Part shown: piece after piece, positions 23,977 through 31,193 of the stretch | Numbering within the stretch: the first letter of the stretch is position 1 | Layout of the letters: each line of letters begins with the position of its first letter | The notes under the pieces: generated by a model | Told to the model about the DNA's origin: nothing | The model's database searches: none | What the model saw: the letters and a program-made list of their open reading frames with translations, nothing else | Assembly (NCBI RefSeq): GCF_000381885.1 | Contig: NZ_KB907226.1 | Location: 54,317 to 118,316, forward strand | Direction of reading: 5' to 3' | Length of the DNA: 64,000 nucleotides | Origin: Actinomadura atramentaria DSM 43919 | Lineage (GTDB): Bacteria; Actinomycetota; Actinomycetes; Streptosporangiales; Streptosporangiaceae | Position numbers and translations under genes: made by a program

Positions 23977-24627
23977 ATGGACGGCCGCGTGGACCTCGTT
24001 CCGGACCCGTCGCAGCTCCCGCCGGGCGGCGGCCCGGCCAACGCCCGGGGGACGGGCGGGGAGTTCGTCCCCGACGTCACCGGGCGGCCCGTCTGGCGGC
24101 TGCTGGTGCGCGGGCTCGGCCTGTACCTGCCCGGCTGGCGCGCGCCCGCCGGGGCGGTCGGCGTCGCGTGCGGCGCCGCGGGCCCGCCCGCGTTCCTGAC
24201 GGGCGACGCCGGGTTCGGGCTGCAGCTCGCGCGGCGGGCGCGCGGCCTGGAGCCGGACCGGGAGATCTACGTGCGGGGCCGCGCCGACCCGAGCTTCGGG
24301 ATCGTCATCGCCGGCCCCGCCGAGGCCGCCGGGACGCGGATCGTGGACGCGGCCGCGCTGCTGCGGTTCGCGCGCCGCCTCACCTTCGAGGAACTCGTCC
24401 ACGACGACGACGCCGACTCGGTGCCGTACGCGGTGCGCGCGGCGCGGGCCGTGGAGAACGTCGTCCTGCTGGACCGCGCGGCCGGGGTCGGGCTGTGCGC
24501 CGAGGTGGACCCGCGCACGCGCGTGCCGCGCTGCCCGGTGTTCGTGCGGATCGGGCCGCCGGACGACCGGCGGGTCCGCGCCTACGCGCCCGCCCCCGCG
24601 CCCCAGGCCGTCAGGTCCCAGACCTGA
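23977..24627 (+). CDS. Uncharacterised protein
   Basis: This is a 216-residue soluble protein starting MDGRVDLVPDPSQLPPGGG. I do not recognise a family. It has no signal peptide or membrane helix, is rich in Ala, Arg and Pro, and has an acidic patch ELVHDDDADSVPYAV near residue 145. Codon bias is typical of the genome, so it is probably real. The ATG at 23977 is likely leaderless. Its last 46 bases overlap the 3' end of the convergent coiled-coil membrane gene. Confidence 0.6.
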   Translation: MDGRVDLVPDPSQLPPGGGPANARGTGGEFVPDVTGRPVWRLLVRGLGLYLPGWRAPAGAVGVACGAAGPPAFLTGDAGFGLQLARRARGLEPDREIYVRGRADPSFGIVIAGPAEAAGTRIVDAAALLRFARRLTFEELVHDDDADSVPYAVRAARAVENVVLLDRAAGVGLCAEVDPRTRVPRCPVFVRIGPPDDRRVRAYAPAPAPQAVRSQT

Positions 24628-25718
24628 TGCGGCGGTAGCAGCCGGAGCCGCCGGACGGCCGCGACCGGGTCGAAGAAGACCTCGTCGCTCTCCAGTTCCA
24701 GGTTCTGGTCGGGCGTGAGGACGGCGCACAGCAGTTCGTCGCGGGTGCGGACGGCCAGCAGCGGGCCGATCTGCGCGACCGCGCCCGTGGACTCGAAGAC
24801 GGTGCGCAGCAGGGCCTTCAGCGCGGCCTCGTCCTCGGGGGCGCGGGCCGCGCCGTCGCGGGCGAGGCCGGGCCGCAGGTCGGTGCCGGTGGAGATGAGC
24901 AGCGCGGTGAACGTGCCGCCGAGGTCGGCGACGTGGCGTCCGCCGAGGAAGTAGCGGCGGCGCTCGCCCTCGGCCGCGCCGTCGGCGTGCTCGCCGGTGC
25001 GGAACCGGACCTCCAGGCCGCTCGCGCGGACGGCGCGCTCGTAGACCTCGGTGAGGATGTCGCGGATCTGCGCGTCCCGCGTCCACAGGCGGCCGGTCGC
25101 GCGGACGCCGGAGTCGGGGGAGCGGCCCGCGAGCGCCCCGGCGACGGCGTCGTCCAGCTCGCCCTCGGTGAGCTGGAGCAGTTCGCCGACGACGTCCTCG
25201 ATCTCCTCCAGCGTGCGGGTGAGGGTGCGCTGGAGTTCGAGCATCTCGCCGCCACCGCGCGCGAGGTCGGCGAGGCGGTCCAGCGCGGTGTCCACCTTGT
25301 CCTCGACGGCGGCGCCGCCCGCGCGGTCCAGCGCGCGGACCGCGCCCTCGACCTCGCCCAGCTTGCGGCGCAGCGCGGCGAGCGTCACCCGCTGCTGCTC
25401 CAGGTCGGTCATCCGGCCCGCCTGCGCGCGGACGTGGGCGTCGGCGCGGTGGACGAGCTCGGCGAGGTCCGCGACCTGCCCGGCGTTGTCGCGGACGCGC
25501 GAGTCCAGGCCGGGCAGGACGTCGTCGCGGACCCGCGACAGCTCGGCGGTCAGCCGCTCGCCCGCGGTCGCCAGCGCCTCGTTCTGCCGGGCGATCTGGT
25601 CGCCCAGCGCGTTGATCTGGCGGGCGAACGCGCGTTCGCGGTCCCGGCCGCGCCGACCCGCGTCCAGTTCGAGGACTCCGACCACGACGCACATCACCAC
25701 CAGGACGATGGTCGTCAT
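24582..25718 (-). CDS. Membrane-anchored coiled-coil protein
   Basis: This is a 378-residue protein. One N-terminal membrane anchor (TTIVLVVMCVVVGVLEL) leads into a long heptad-rich region (about 30-190) with ARQINALGDQIARQNEALAT and LEQQRVTLAALRRKLGEVEG. A globular C-terminal domain follows (about 215-378), including DILTEVYERAVRASGLEVRF and YFLGGRHVADLGGTFTALLI. No enzyme motif is seen. GAGGAGCGAC precedes the ATG at 25718. The gene is downstream of the PknG cluster on the same strand, separated from glnH by 141 bases. That gap holds a TTACGTAA palindrome at 25800-25807, so it is probably its own unit. Confidence 0.75.
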   Translation of the reverse strand: MTTIVLVVMCVVVGVLELDAGRRGRDRERAFARQINALGDQIARQNEALATAGERLTAELSRVRDDVLPGLDSRVRDNAGQVADLAELVHRADAHVRAQAGRMTDLEQQRVTLAALRRKLGEVEGAVRALDRAGGAAVEDKVDTALDRLADLARGGGEMLELQRTLTRTLEEIEDVVGELLQLTEGELDDAVAGALAGRSPDSGVRATGRLWTRDAQIRDILTEVYERAVRASGLEVRFRTGEHADGAAEGERRRYFLGGRHVADLGGTFTALLISTGTDLRPGLARDGAARAPEDEAALKALLRTVFESTGAVAQIGPLLAVRTRDELLCAVLTPDQNLELESDEVFFDPVAAVRRLRLLPPHQVWDLTAWGAGAGA

Positions 25719-25859
25719 GTCGCTCCTCGCACCAGATGTGAGGACAAGAACGGATTTTGGCCGCGACCATAACCTACGATCTTGTGTGACGTCCGGTACT
25801 TACGTAACCGCCTGATATCACTGACCGTTTCGCGGCCGAGATCTCTACCGCGCGTCCGG

Positions 25860-26726
25860 TCAGTCGCAGCCCTCGAACTGCGGCACGGTCGTCGTCACCT
25901 GAAGCCCGACCGGCCCGAACCACTGCTTGAGCAGCTTCGCGGCCGTCCCGTCCTGGTACATCGTGGTGATCGCCTTGTTCACCGCCTCGCAGCCGTCCAC
26001 GTCGTCACGGGCCAGCCCGACGCCGTACGGCTCGTCGGAGATCGGCGCGTTGACGATCCGCAGCGGCGCGCCGCCGTCCTTCGCCGACTGCGCGGCCATG
26101 CCCGCCAGGATCAGGTCGTCCGTGGACACCGCGTCCAGCGCGCCGGACTGCAGCTTGGTCAGGCACTCGCCGTAGGTGTCGGCCTTCACCGAGACCGCCG
26201 CGACGCCCCGCTCGCGGGTGACGCGCGGGAACGACACCGAGCCCGGCACGTCGCACAGCCGCTTGCCCTTGAGGTCGCGGACGTTCTTGATCGACGTGTC
26301 CGAGCGGCGGACGAGGATGTCCTGGTGCGCGACGTAGTACGGCCCCGCGAACGTCACCTGCGTCTTGCGCTCCGGCGTCACCGAGTAGGACGCGATGACC
26401 ATGTCCACGTCGTGCGCGCGCAACATCTTCTCGCGCGTCGCGGACGTCACCGGCCGGAACGCGACCTTGCCCGCGGGCACGCCGAGCCGCTTGGCGATCT
26501 CCCGCGCGACGTCCACGTCGAACCCGCTGTAGGTCGAGCCGGTGCGCATCCCGAGGCCCGGCTTGTCGGGGCTCATCCCGATCACCAGCTCGTCCTTGCG
26601 GGCGACCGAGTCGCCGTCCGCGCCCGCGACCGCGCAGCCGCCGGCCGCCAGCAGCGCGAGCGCCGCGCAGGCCGCGCCGGACCGGCGGGCGAGGGCCCGG
26701 GTCGAAGCGCCCGTCCAAGCGAGCAT
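25860..26726 (-). CDS. glnH: Glutamate/aspartate-binding lipoprotein (GlnH-like)
   Basis: This is a 288-residue periplasmic-type solute-binding lipoprotein. The signal ends in a lipobox LLAAGGCAVAG. The SBP_bac_3 fold is clear: LVIGMSPDKPGLGMR, YSGFDVDVAREIAKRLGV, MVIASYSVTPERKTQVTFAG, LKGKRLCDVPGS and VSTDDLILAG. The C-terminal VNKAITTMYQDGTAAKLLKQWF is typical of polar amino acid binders. GAGGAGG lies 6 bases before the ATG at 26726, favouring it over the ATG at 26741. No amino acid permease genes accompany it. It follows a GlnX-like membrane protein, matching GlnH of the mycobacterial GlnH-GlnX-PknG sensing pathway. Confidence 0.88.
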   Translation of the reverse strand: MLAWTGASTRALARRSGAACAALALLAAGGCAVAGADGDSVARKDELVIGMSPDKPGLGMRTGSTYSGFDVDVAREIAKRLGVPAGKVAFRPVTSATREKMLRAHDVDMVIASYSVTPERKTQVTFAGPYYVAHQDILVRRSDTSIKNVRDLKGKRLCDVPGSVSFPRVTRERGVAAVSVKADTYGECLTKLQSGALDAVSTDDLILAGMAAQSAKDGGAPLRIVNAPISDEPYGVGLARDDVDGCEAVNKAITTMYQDGTAAKLLKQWFGPVGLQVTTTVPQFEGCD

Positions 26727-26737
26727 CGTGTGCCTCC

Positions 26738-28201
26738 TCATCGGTACTCCGCCAGCCGGGGCCGCACGCCGAGCAGCACCAGCGCCGCCACCAGCAGGCC
26801 CGCGACGGGCAGGCCCCACTCCCAGTGCCGCGTCCCGCCGTCGCCGTCGCGGACCGCGTCGTCGAACACGTCGCGGTGGATCTGGACGAGCTTGACCAGC
26901 GAGCCGTCGTACGCGGCGAAGTCCGCCGCCGACGACCCGGCCGTCCGGCCGAGCCGCGCCCGGATCGCCTCGTCCCGGCGGCCCGCCTCGACCAGGCCGC
27001 GGATGCGGTGGTCGTCGGCCTGGAACGTCCGGTAGGCCGCGATGACCTTCGCCAGCGCGGCGTCCTGGCCCGCGATGCCGCGCTGCGCCGCCTCGGTGCC
27101 GAGGAAGCCGAGGAAGCCCGTCCGGCCCCGCTGCCGCTGGACGGCGTCGTTGTAGGCGGCGAGGTTGCCCGCCTTCAGGTACAGCACCGACTGGGACTTG
27201 CTGAGGAACACCTGCTCGTAGGTGTCGGCGCGGCCCGGGTCGAGCAGGTAGCGGGTCTGGTCGGCGTTGGCGCTGTTGCCGATCGCGCGGGCGCGCGACA
27301 GGGACAGGATCGAGTCGAACCCGTCCTCCTTGGCGCGCTTCAGGTGGGCGGACTGCGCGGACAGGGTGACCGCGCCGAACGCGGTCAGCGCGACCGCGAC
27401 GAGCGTCGCCAGCGCCAGCGGCGGGTTCAGGACGCGCCGGAACCGCCGCGTCAGGAACACCTGGAGCGCCAGCAGCAGCACGACCAGCACCGCCCCGGCC
27501 GCGACCACCGCGATGACGCCGTTGCGGACGGCCGCGCGCTCGTCCTCGTAGGTGTGCCGGACGAGCGTGCCGTTGTCGAGCGTCAGGTTGTACGCCTTCG
27601 GCAGCACGTCCAGTTTCATGATGTCGCTGGCCTGCCGGTACAGGTCCAGGACGCGCTGCGACGGAGGCCCGGCGGTGTGCCCGAACTGCTGGTCCAGCAG
27701 CAGCGCCTGCCCGGCGAGGCGCTCGTAGTCGCCGAGGGCGATCACGACCTCCTGCGCGGTGGCGTTCTCCGACGGCTCGTCCGCGAGCTTGGCGGCCTGC
27801 AGCAGCGCCGTCGCGGCCTTGGCGTGGTTCTGCTCGTAGCGGGCGAGCGCCTGCGCGCGGGTCGCGCCGAGGCCCTGCGAGCCGCCGATGAGCAGCGCGT
27901 TGGCGAGCTGCGCGTCCATGTCGGTGAGCTGGAAGTACAGGTCGCTGGTCGCGACGACCTGCGGGCCCGCGTCGTGCCCGATCACCCGCATCCCGTGCCG
28001 GGCGTCCGCGACGGCGTTCCACGTCACCGCGAGCGTCACCGCCAGCGCGACGACGACCAGCGCGGCGAGCGCGCGGACGCGGGCGGCGGCGGTGCGCGGC
28101 ACGAGCCGGGCGGGGCCGCGCCGCCGGACGGGGCCGCGCGGCTCCCGGCGGGCGGGCGGCGCGGCGGCGGCCTGCTGGACGGCCTGCGGGACGGCGGTCA
28201 T
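26738..28201 (-). CDS. glnX: GlnX-like four-helix membrane sensor
   Basis: This is a 487-residue protein. A basic Pro/Arg-rich cytoplasmic start (about 1-40) precedes helix 1 (VRALAALVVVALAVTLAVTW) and an extracytoplasmic helical domain (about 60-215). Helices 2 and 3 come next (GVIAVVAAGAVLVVLLLALQ and ALATLVAVALTAFGAVTLSA), then a second extracytoplasmic helical domain (about 280-450). Helix 4 is WGLPVAGLLVAALVLLGV. This double four-helix-bundle layout and its place beside glnH and pknG match mycobacterial GlnX, which links GlnH to PknG. The start overlaps the FHA gene stop by 4 bases (ATGA). Confidence 0.8.
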   Translation of the reverse strand: MTAVPQAVQQAAAAPPARREPRGPVRRRGPARLVPRTAAARVRALAALVVVALAVTLAVTWNAVADARHGMRVIGHDAGPQVVATSDLYFQLTDMDAQLANALLIGGSQGLGATRAQALARYEQNHAKAATALLQAAKLADEPSENATAQEVVIALGDYERLAGQALLLDQQFGHTAGPPSQRVLDLYRQASDIMKLDVLPKAYNLTLDNGTLVRHTYEDERAAVRNGVIAVVAAGAVLVVLLLALQVFLTRRFRRVLNPPLALATLVAVALTAFGAVTLSAQSAHLKRAKEDGFDSILSLSRARAIGNSANADQTRYLLDPGRADTYEQVFLSKSQSVLYLKAGNLAAYNDAVQRQRGRTGFLGFLGTEAAQRGIAGQDAALAKVIAAYRTFQADDHRIRGLVEAGRRDEAIRARLGRTAGSSAADFAAYDGSLVKLVQIHRDVFDDAVRDGDGGTRHWEWGLPVAGLLVAALVLLGVRPRLAEYR

Positions 28202-28851
28202 CGGGTCTCCCGGAGCGTGATCGTGGTCCAAGCGCCCACGTGGATGCGGTCGCCGTCGCCGACCGGGATCTCCACGTTGAGCGGGATCGGGTCGGCGGCG
28301 CCGTTCAGGCAGGTCCGGTTGGTGGAGCCGGGGTCGACGAGCGCCCACCCGCGCTCGCGGGCGAGCAGCACCGCGTGCGTGCGGGACACGCCGGGGTCGC
28401 CGGGCGGCTCGCGCAGGTCGATCTCCGGCGGCGGCCCGGCGGACCCGCGCCGCCCGATGCGGACCTCCGGGCCGGTCAGCGGGACGCGGCGCTCGGGGTT
28501 GTACGGCGGGAACGTCAGGCCGCTGACGTCCGGGCCGTCCCCGGCGAGGACCGTCGCGAAGTAGTCGCGGTCGGCGGCGACGACCGCGACCCAGCCGGCC
28601 GGGCGGTCCGCCGGTCCGGGGGCCGGGGTGGGCTTTCCGCCGCCCGTCGCGAAGTCGTAGCCGCAGTTCTCGCAGAACCGGTCCGCGCCGGGCGTGCCGC
28701 AGTCCGGGCAGGTCGCGCCCGTGCGGACCGGCGCGGGGCGGACCGGCGCGGGGCCGGGCGGGTGCGCGGCGGGCGCGCCGCCGATCCGCTCCCCGCAGAC
28801 GTCGCAGTAGTCGGCGGCGGCCGAGGCGTGCCCGGCCGGGCAGGTCGCCAT
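28198..28851 (-). CDS. FHA domain protein with two zinc ribbons
   Basis: This is a 217-residue protein. Two zinc ribbons open it: CPAGHASAAADYCDVCG (about 4-20) and CPDCGTPGADRFCENCGYDF (about 48-67). A Pro-rich linker and a middle segment (WVAVVAADRDYFATVLA) follow. The C-terminal FHA domain (about 130-217) has VRIGRRG, then DPGVSRTHAVLL and VDPGSTNRTCLNG, holding the Arg, Ser, His and Asn that bind phosphothreonine. In mycobacteria the PknG substrate GarA is an FHA protein; this one lacks an evident GarA-like ETTS motif. It sits between the VWA and glnX genes in the PknG operon and could read or carry the kinase's signal. Confidence 0.88.
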   Translation of the reverse strand: MATCPAGHASAAADYCDVCGERIGGAPAAHPPGPAPVRPAPVRTGATCPDCGTPGADRFCENCGYDFATGGGKPTPAPGPADRPAGWVAVVAADRDYFATVLAGDGPDVSGLTFPPYNPERRVPLTGPEVRIGRRGSAGPPPEIDLREPPGDPGVSRTHAVLLARERGWALVDPGSTNRTCLNGAADPIPLNVEIPVGDGDRIHVGAWTTITLRETR

Positions 28852-28852
28852 G

Positions 28853-30154
28853 TCAGACCCCGCCGCGCGTCCGGACGGTCTTGGTGGACCGGGTGTCCAG
28901 CGACATCTCGTCGGCCTTGTCGACGTCGCGCTTGAGGCGGACGGTGCCGGTCGCGGCGTCCTCCACGTCGACGACCTTGCGCAGCAGCGCGGTGATCGGG
29001 TCGTTCCCGGCCTCGTCGGCGAGCTGCACGGCGCGGCCGAGCCGCGCGGTGGCGGTGTCGAGGTCGCCCTCCTCGCGCGCCCGGAGGCCCTGCTGGATGG
29101 CGTCCGCCAGCTTGGCCTGCCCGGTGTAGTGCGCGACGCGCGGGTTGATGCGCGTGGACTCGGCCTCGTCGTCGGTCCACGCCGCGAGGACGTTGCCGCT
29201 GGCGAGCACCTGGTCCTCGGCGCCCGCCGCGCCCGGCACGACGAGCTTCACCCACGCCGCGCGCAGCTCCTTGCCGACCGCGTTCGGCGGCACCTCCACG
29301 CAGATGTGGTAGTCGCGGCTCTCCGCGCCCCACGCGCCGAGCGGGTAGTCGCCCGCCTGCGGGCCGGACTCGGCGCGCCGGGCCGTCAGGTCCTCCACCG
29401 TCGGCATGACCTGCTTGACGAACCGCAGCCGCGCGGTCTGCGGCGTCCACACGCGCAGCGCGACGTCCGCGACGGCCTTGCCCATCGCCGCCTCGGTCAT
29501 CGCCTGGAAGTCCGCGACGAGGTCCTGCGGGTCCGCGACGATGTCCACGCCGCCCAGCAGCGCCGACGCGACCTTGCGCAGCTCCGCGACCTTCCAGTCG
29601 GTGCCGACGCCCCGGCAGTCGCAGACGAACCGGCCGCCGCAGCGGAACAGGGCCGCGTCCAGCTCCTCGTCGGTCTCGTGCTGGTTCTTGCCGTCGGTGA
29701 GCAGGATCGCGTGCCGGACGCCGCCCTGGTGGTCCTCGACCAGCTCGTCCGCGAGCCGCAGCCAGGACCCGATGGCGGTGCCGCCGAACGCCTTCAGCTT
29801 GCGCAGCGCGGCCTTGGCCTTGGCGCGCGTCGCGTCGCTCGCCGGGACGAGCGCCTGCTCGGCCGGATACACCATCCGCGCGGAGTCGTTGCCCGCGACG
29901 ATCGCGAAGTTCACGCCGTCGCGCAGCGTGTCCACGGCGGCGGTCGCGGCGGCCACCGCCGACTTCAGCTTGGTGTCGGGGTAGGACATCGACCCCGACG
30001 TGTCGATGATGATCACCTCGGCCGCGGCGGCGGACGGCGCGGCCACCGGCCCGCCCGTCGCCTCCACCGACACGATCGCGTGGACCTCGCTGCCGCCCTC
30101 GGGCAGGTACTTGTTCTGGTCCACGCTGATGGCGAACTGCGGCAGGTCGGTCAT
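28853..30154 (-). CDS. VWA domain protein of the PknG cluster
   Basis: This is a 433-residue cytosolic protein. The von Willebrand factor A domain (about 45-230) has a complete metal-ion-dependent adhesion site: DTSGSMS (D-x-S-x-S), the Thr in FGGTAIGSWL and the Asp in ILLTDGKNQ. A beta-rich region follows (DVALRVWTPQTARLRFVKQV). A C-terminal helical part (LADAIQQGLRAREEGDLDTA) looks TPR-like. It begins MTDLPQFAISVDQNKYLPEG with no signal peptide. The start overlaps the PP2C gene stop by 4 bases. VWA proteins of this kind usually act as scaffolds; the partner is unknown. Confidence 0.88.
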   Translation of the reverse strand: MTDLPQFAISVDQNKYLPEGGSEVHAIVSVEATGGPVAAPSAAAAEVIIIDTSGSMSYPDTKLKSAVAAATAAVDTLRDGVNFAIVAGNDSARMVYPAEQALVPASDATRAKAKAALRKLKAFGGTAIGSWLRLADELVEDHQGGVRHAILLTDGKNQHETDEELDAALFRCGGRFVCDCRGVGTDWKVAELRKVASALLGGVDIVADPQDLVADFQAMTEAAMGKAVADVALRVWTPQTARLRFVKQVMPTVEDLTARRAESGPQAGDYPLGAWGAESRDYHICVEVPPNAVGKELRAAWVKLVVPGAAGAEDQVLASGNVLAAWTDDEAESTRINPRVAHYTGQAKLADAIQQGLRAREEGDLDTATARLGRAVQLADEAGNDPITALLRKVVDVEDAATGTVRLKRDVDKADEMSLDTRSTKTVRTRGGV

Positions 30155-31179
30155 GCGGGCGCTCCGTTCCCTGCGGTGACGGGAAGCAGCGTCACCGTGA
30201 TGTTGTCGCGTCCCCCGGCCTCCAGCGCGTGCCGGACCAGGGCCCGGGCCGCGTCGAGGGGCGCCGCGGCGGCGTCGCCCGCGACGGCGGCGAGCCCGCC
30301 CGCCGCGGGCAGGTAGTTCCACAGCCCGTCGCTGCACACCAGGACCGTGCCGGGGCGGTCCACGGCGAAGGTGCGCACGTGCGGGTCGAGCTGTTCGGCG
30401 TCCGCGCCGAGCCAGCCGGTGATGACGTGGGCGTTGGGGTGCGCCTCGGCCTCGGCCTCGGTCAGCGCGCCGCGGGCGACCATGATCGCGGCCCAGGAGT
30501 CGTCGGCGGTGAGCTGGCGGGACGGGCCGAGGACGTCGCCGCCGTCGCCGTCCGCGACCGAGCCGTCGGCGGCGAGCCAGTAGGCGCGGCTGTCGCCGAC
30601 CCAGCCGACCGTGACCGTCCCCGGCCCGGTCACCGCCGACACGTACGTGCAGGACGGGGCCTCGGCGGGCGACGGCGCGAGCGCGGCCACGGCGTCCCCG
30701 GCGCGCAGCAGCGCCGCGCGCGTCGCGTCGGCCGGGTCGTCGCCCGCCGCCAGCCGCTCGGCCAGCGCCGCGCCGCCCGTCTCGGCGGCGGCCAGCGACG
30801 CGCGGTCGGGGTCGGGGGACGAGCCGACGCCGTCGCACACGACCGTCGCGAACCCGGCCGGATGCTCGGTGAGCGCCAGGTAGTCCTCGTTGCGGCTGTG
30901 CCGGCGGCCCCGGTCGCTGACGCCCGCCGCGCGGCCCGCCGCGATCTCCAGCTCGACGCGGTCGCGCGGGGCGGGCTGCTTGAGCCCGCAGCGCTCGCAG
31001 TAGCCGTCCGCGTCCACCGCGTCCGCGCCGCAACCCGCGCACGCCCGCCCGCCGCCGCGGGTCGGAACACGGGCGGGGACCGGGTCGGGGCCGAGCCGGC
31101 TCCCGCACGCCTCGCAGAACTCCTCCCCGGCGTACACGACCTCGCGGCAGGCGGGGCAGACCGGGTCGGCCGGCTTCAT
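30151..31179 (-). CDS. PP2C family Ser/Thr phosphatase with two zinc ribbons
   Basis: This is a 342-residue protein. It begins with two zinc ribbons, CPACREVVYAGEEFCEACG and CAGCGADAVDADGYCERCG (within about 1-70). A PP2C/PPM domain follows with all metal motifs: RGRRHSRNEDY, VVCDGVGSS, GWVGDSRAYW, LVCSDGLWNYL and GGRDNITVTLL. It should remove phosphate from Ser/Thr residues and is the natural counterpart of the PknG kinase encoded just upstream. The ATG at 31179 has GGAGG 8 bases before it; a GTG at 31197, overlapping the pknG stop, is an alternative. It is cytoplasmic. Confidence 0.9.
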   Translation of the reverse strand: MKPADPVCPACREVVYAGEEFCEACGSRLGPDPVPARVPTRGGGRACAGCGADAVDADGYCERCGLKQPAPRDRVELEIAAGRAAGVSDRGRRHSRNEDYLALTEHPAGFATVVCDGVGSSPDPDRASLAAAETGGAALAERLAAGDDPADATRAALLRAGDAVAALAPSPAEAPSCTYVSAVTGPGTVTVGWVGDSRAYWLAADGSVADGDGGDVLGPSRQLTADDSWAAIMVARGALTEAEAEAHPNAHVITGWLGADAEQLDPHVRTFAVDRPGTVLVCSDGLWNYLPAAGGLAAVAGDAAAAPLDAARALVRHALEAGGRDNITVTLLPVTAGNGAPA

Positions 31180-31193
31180 CGTCGGAACCTCCG

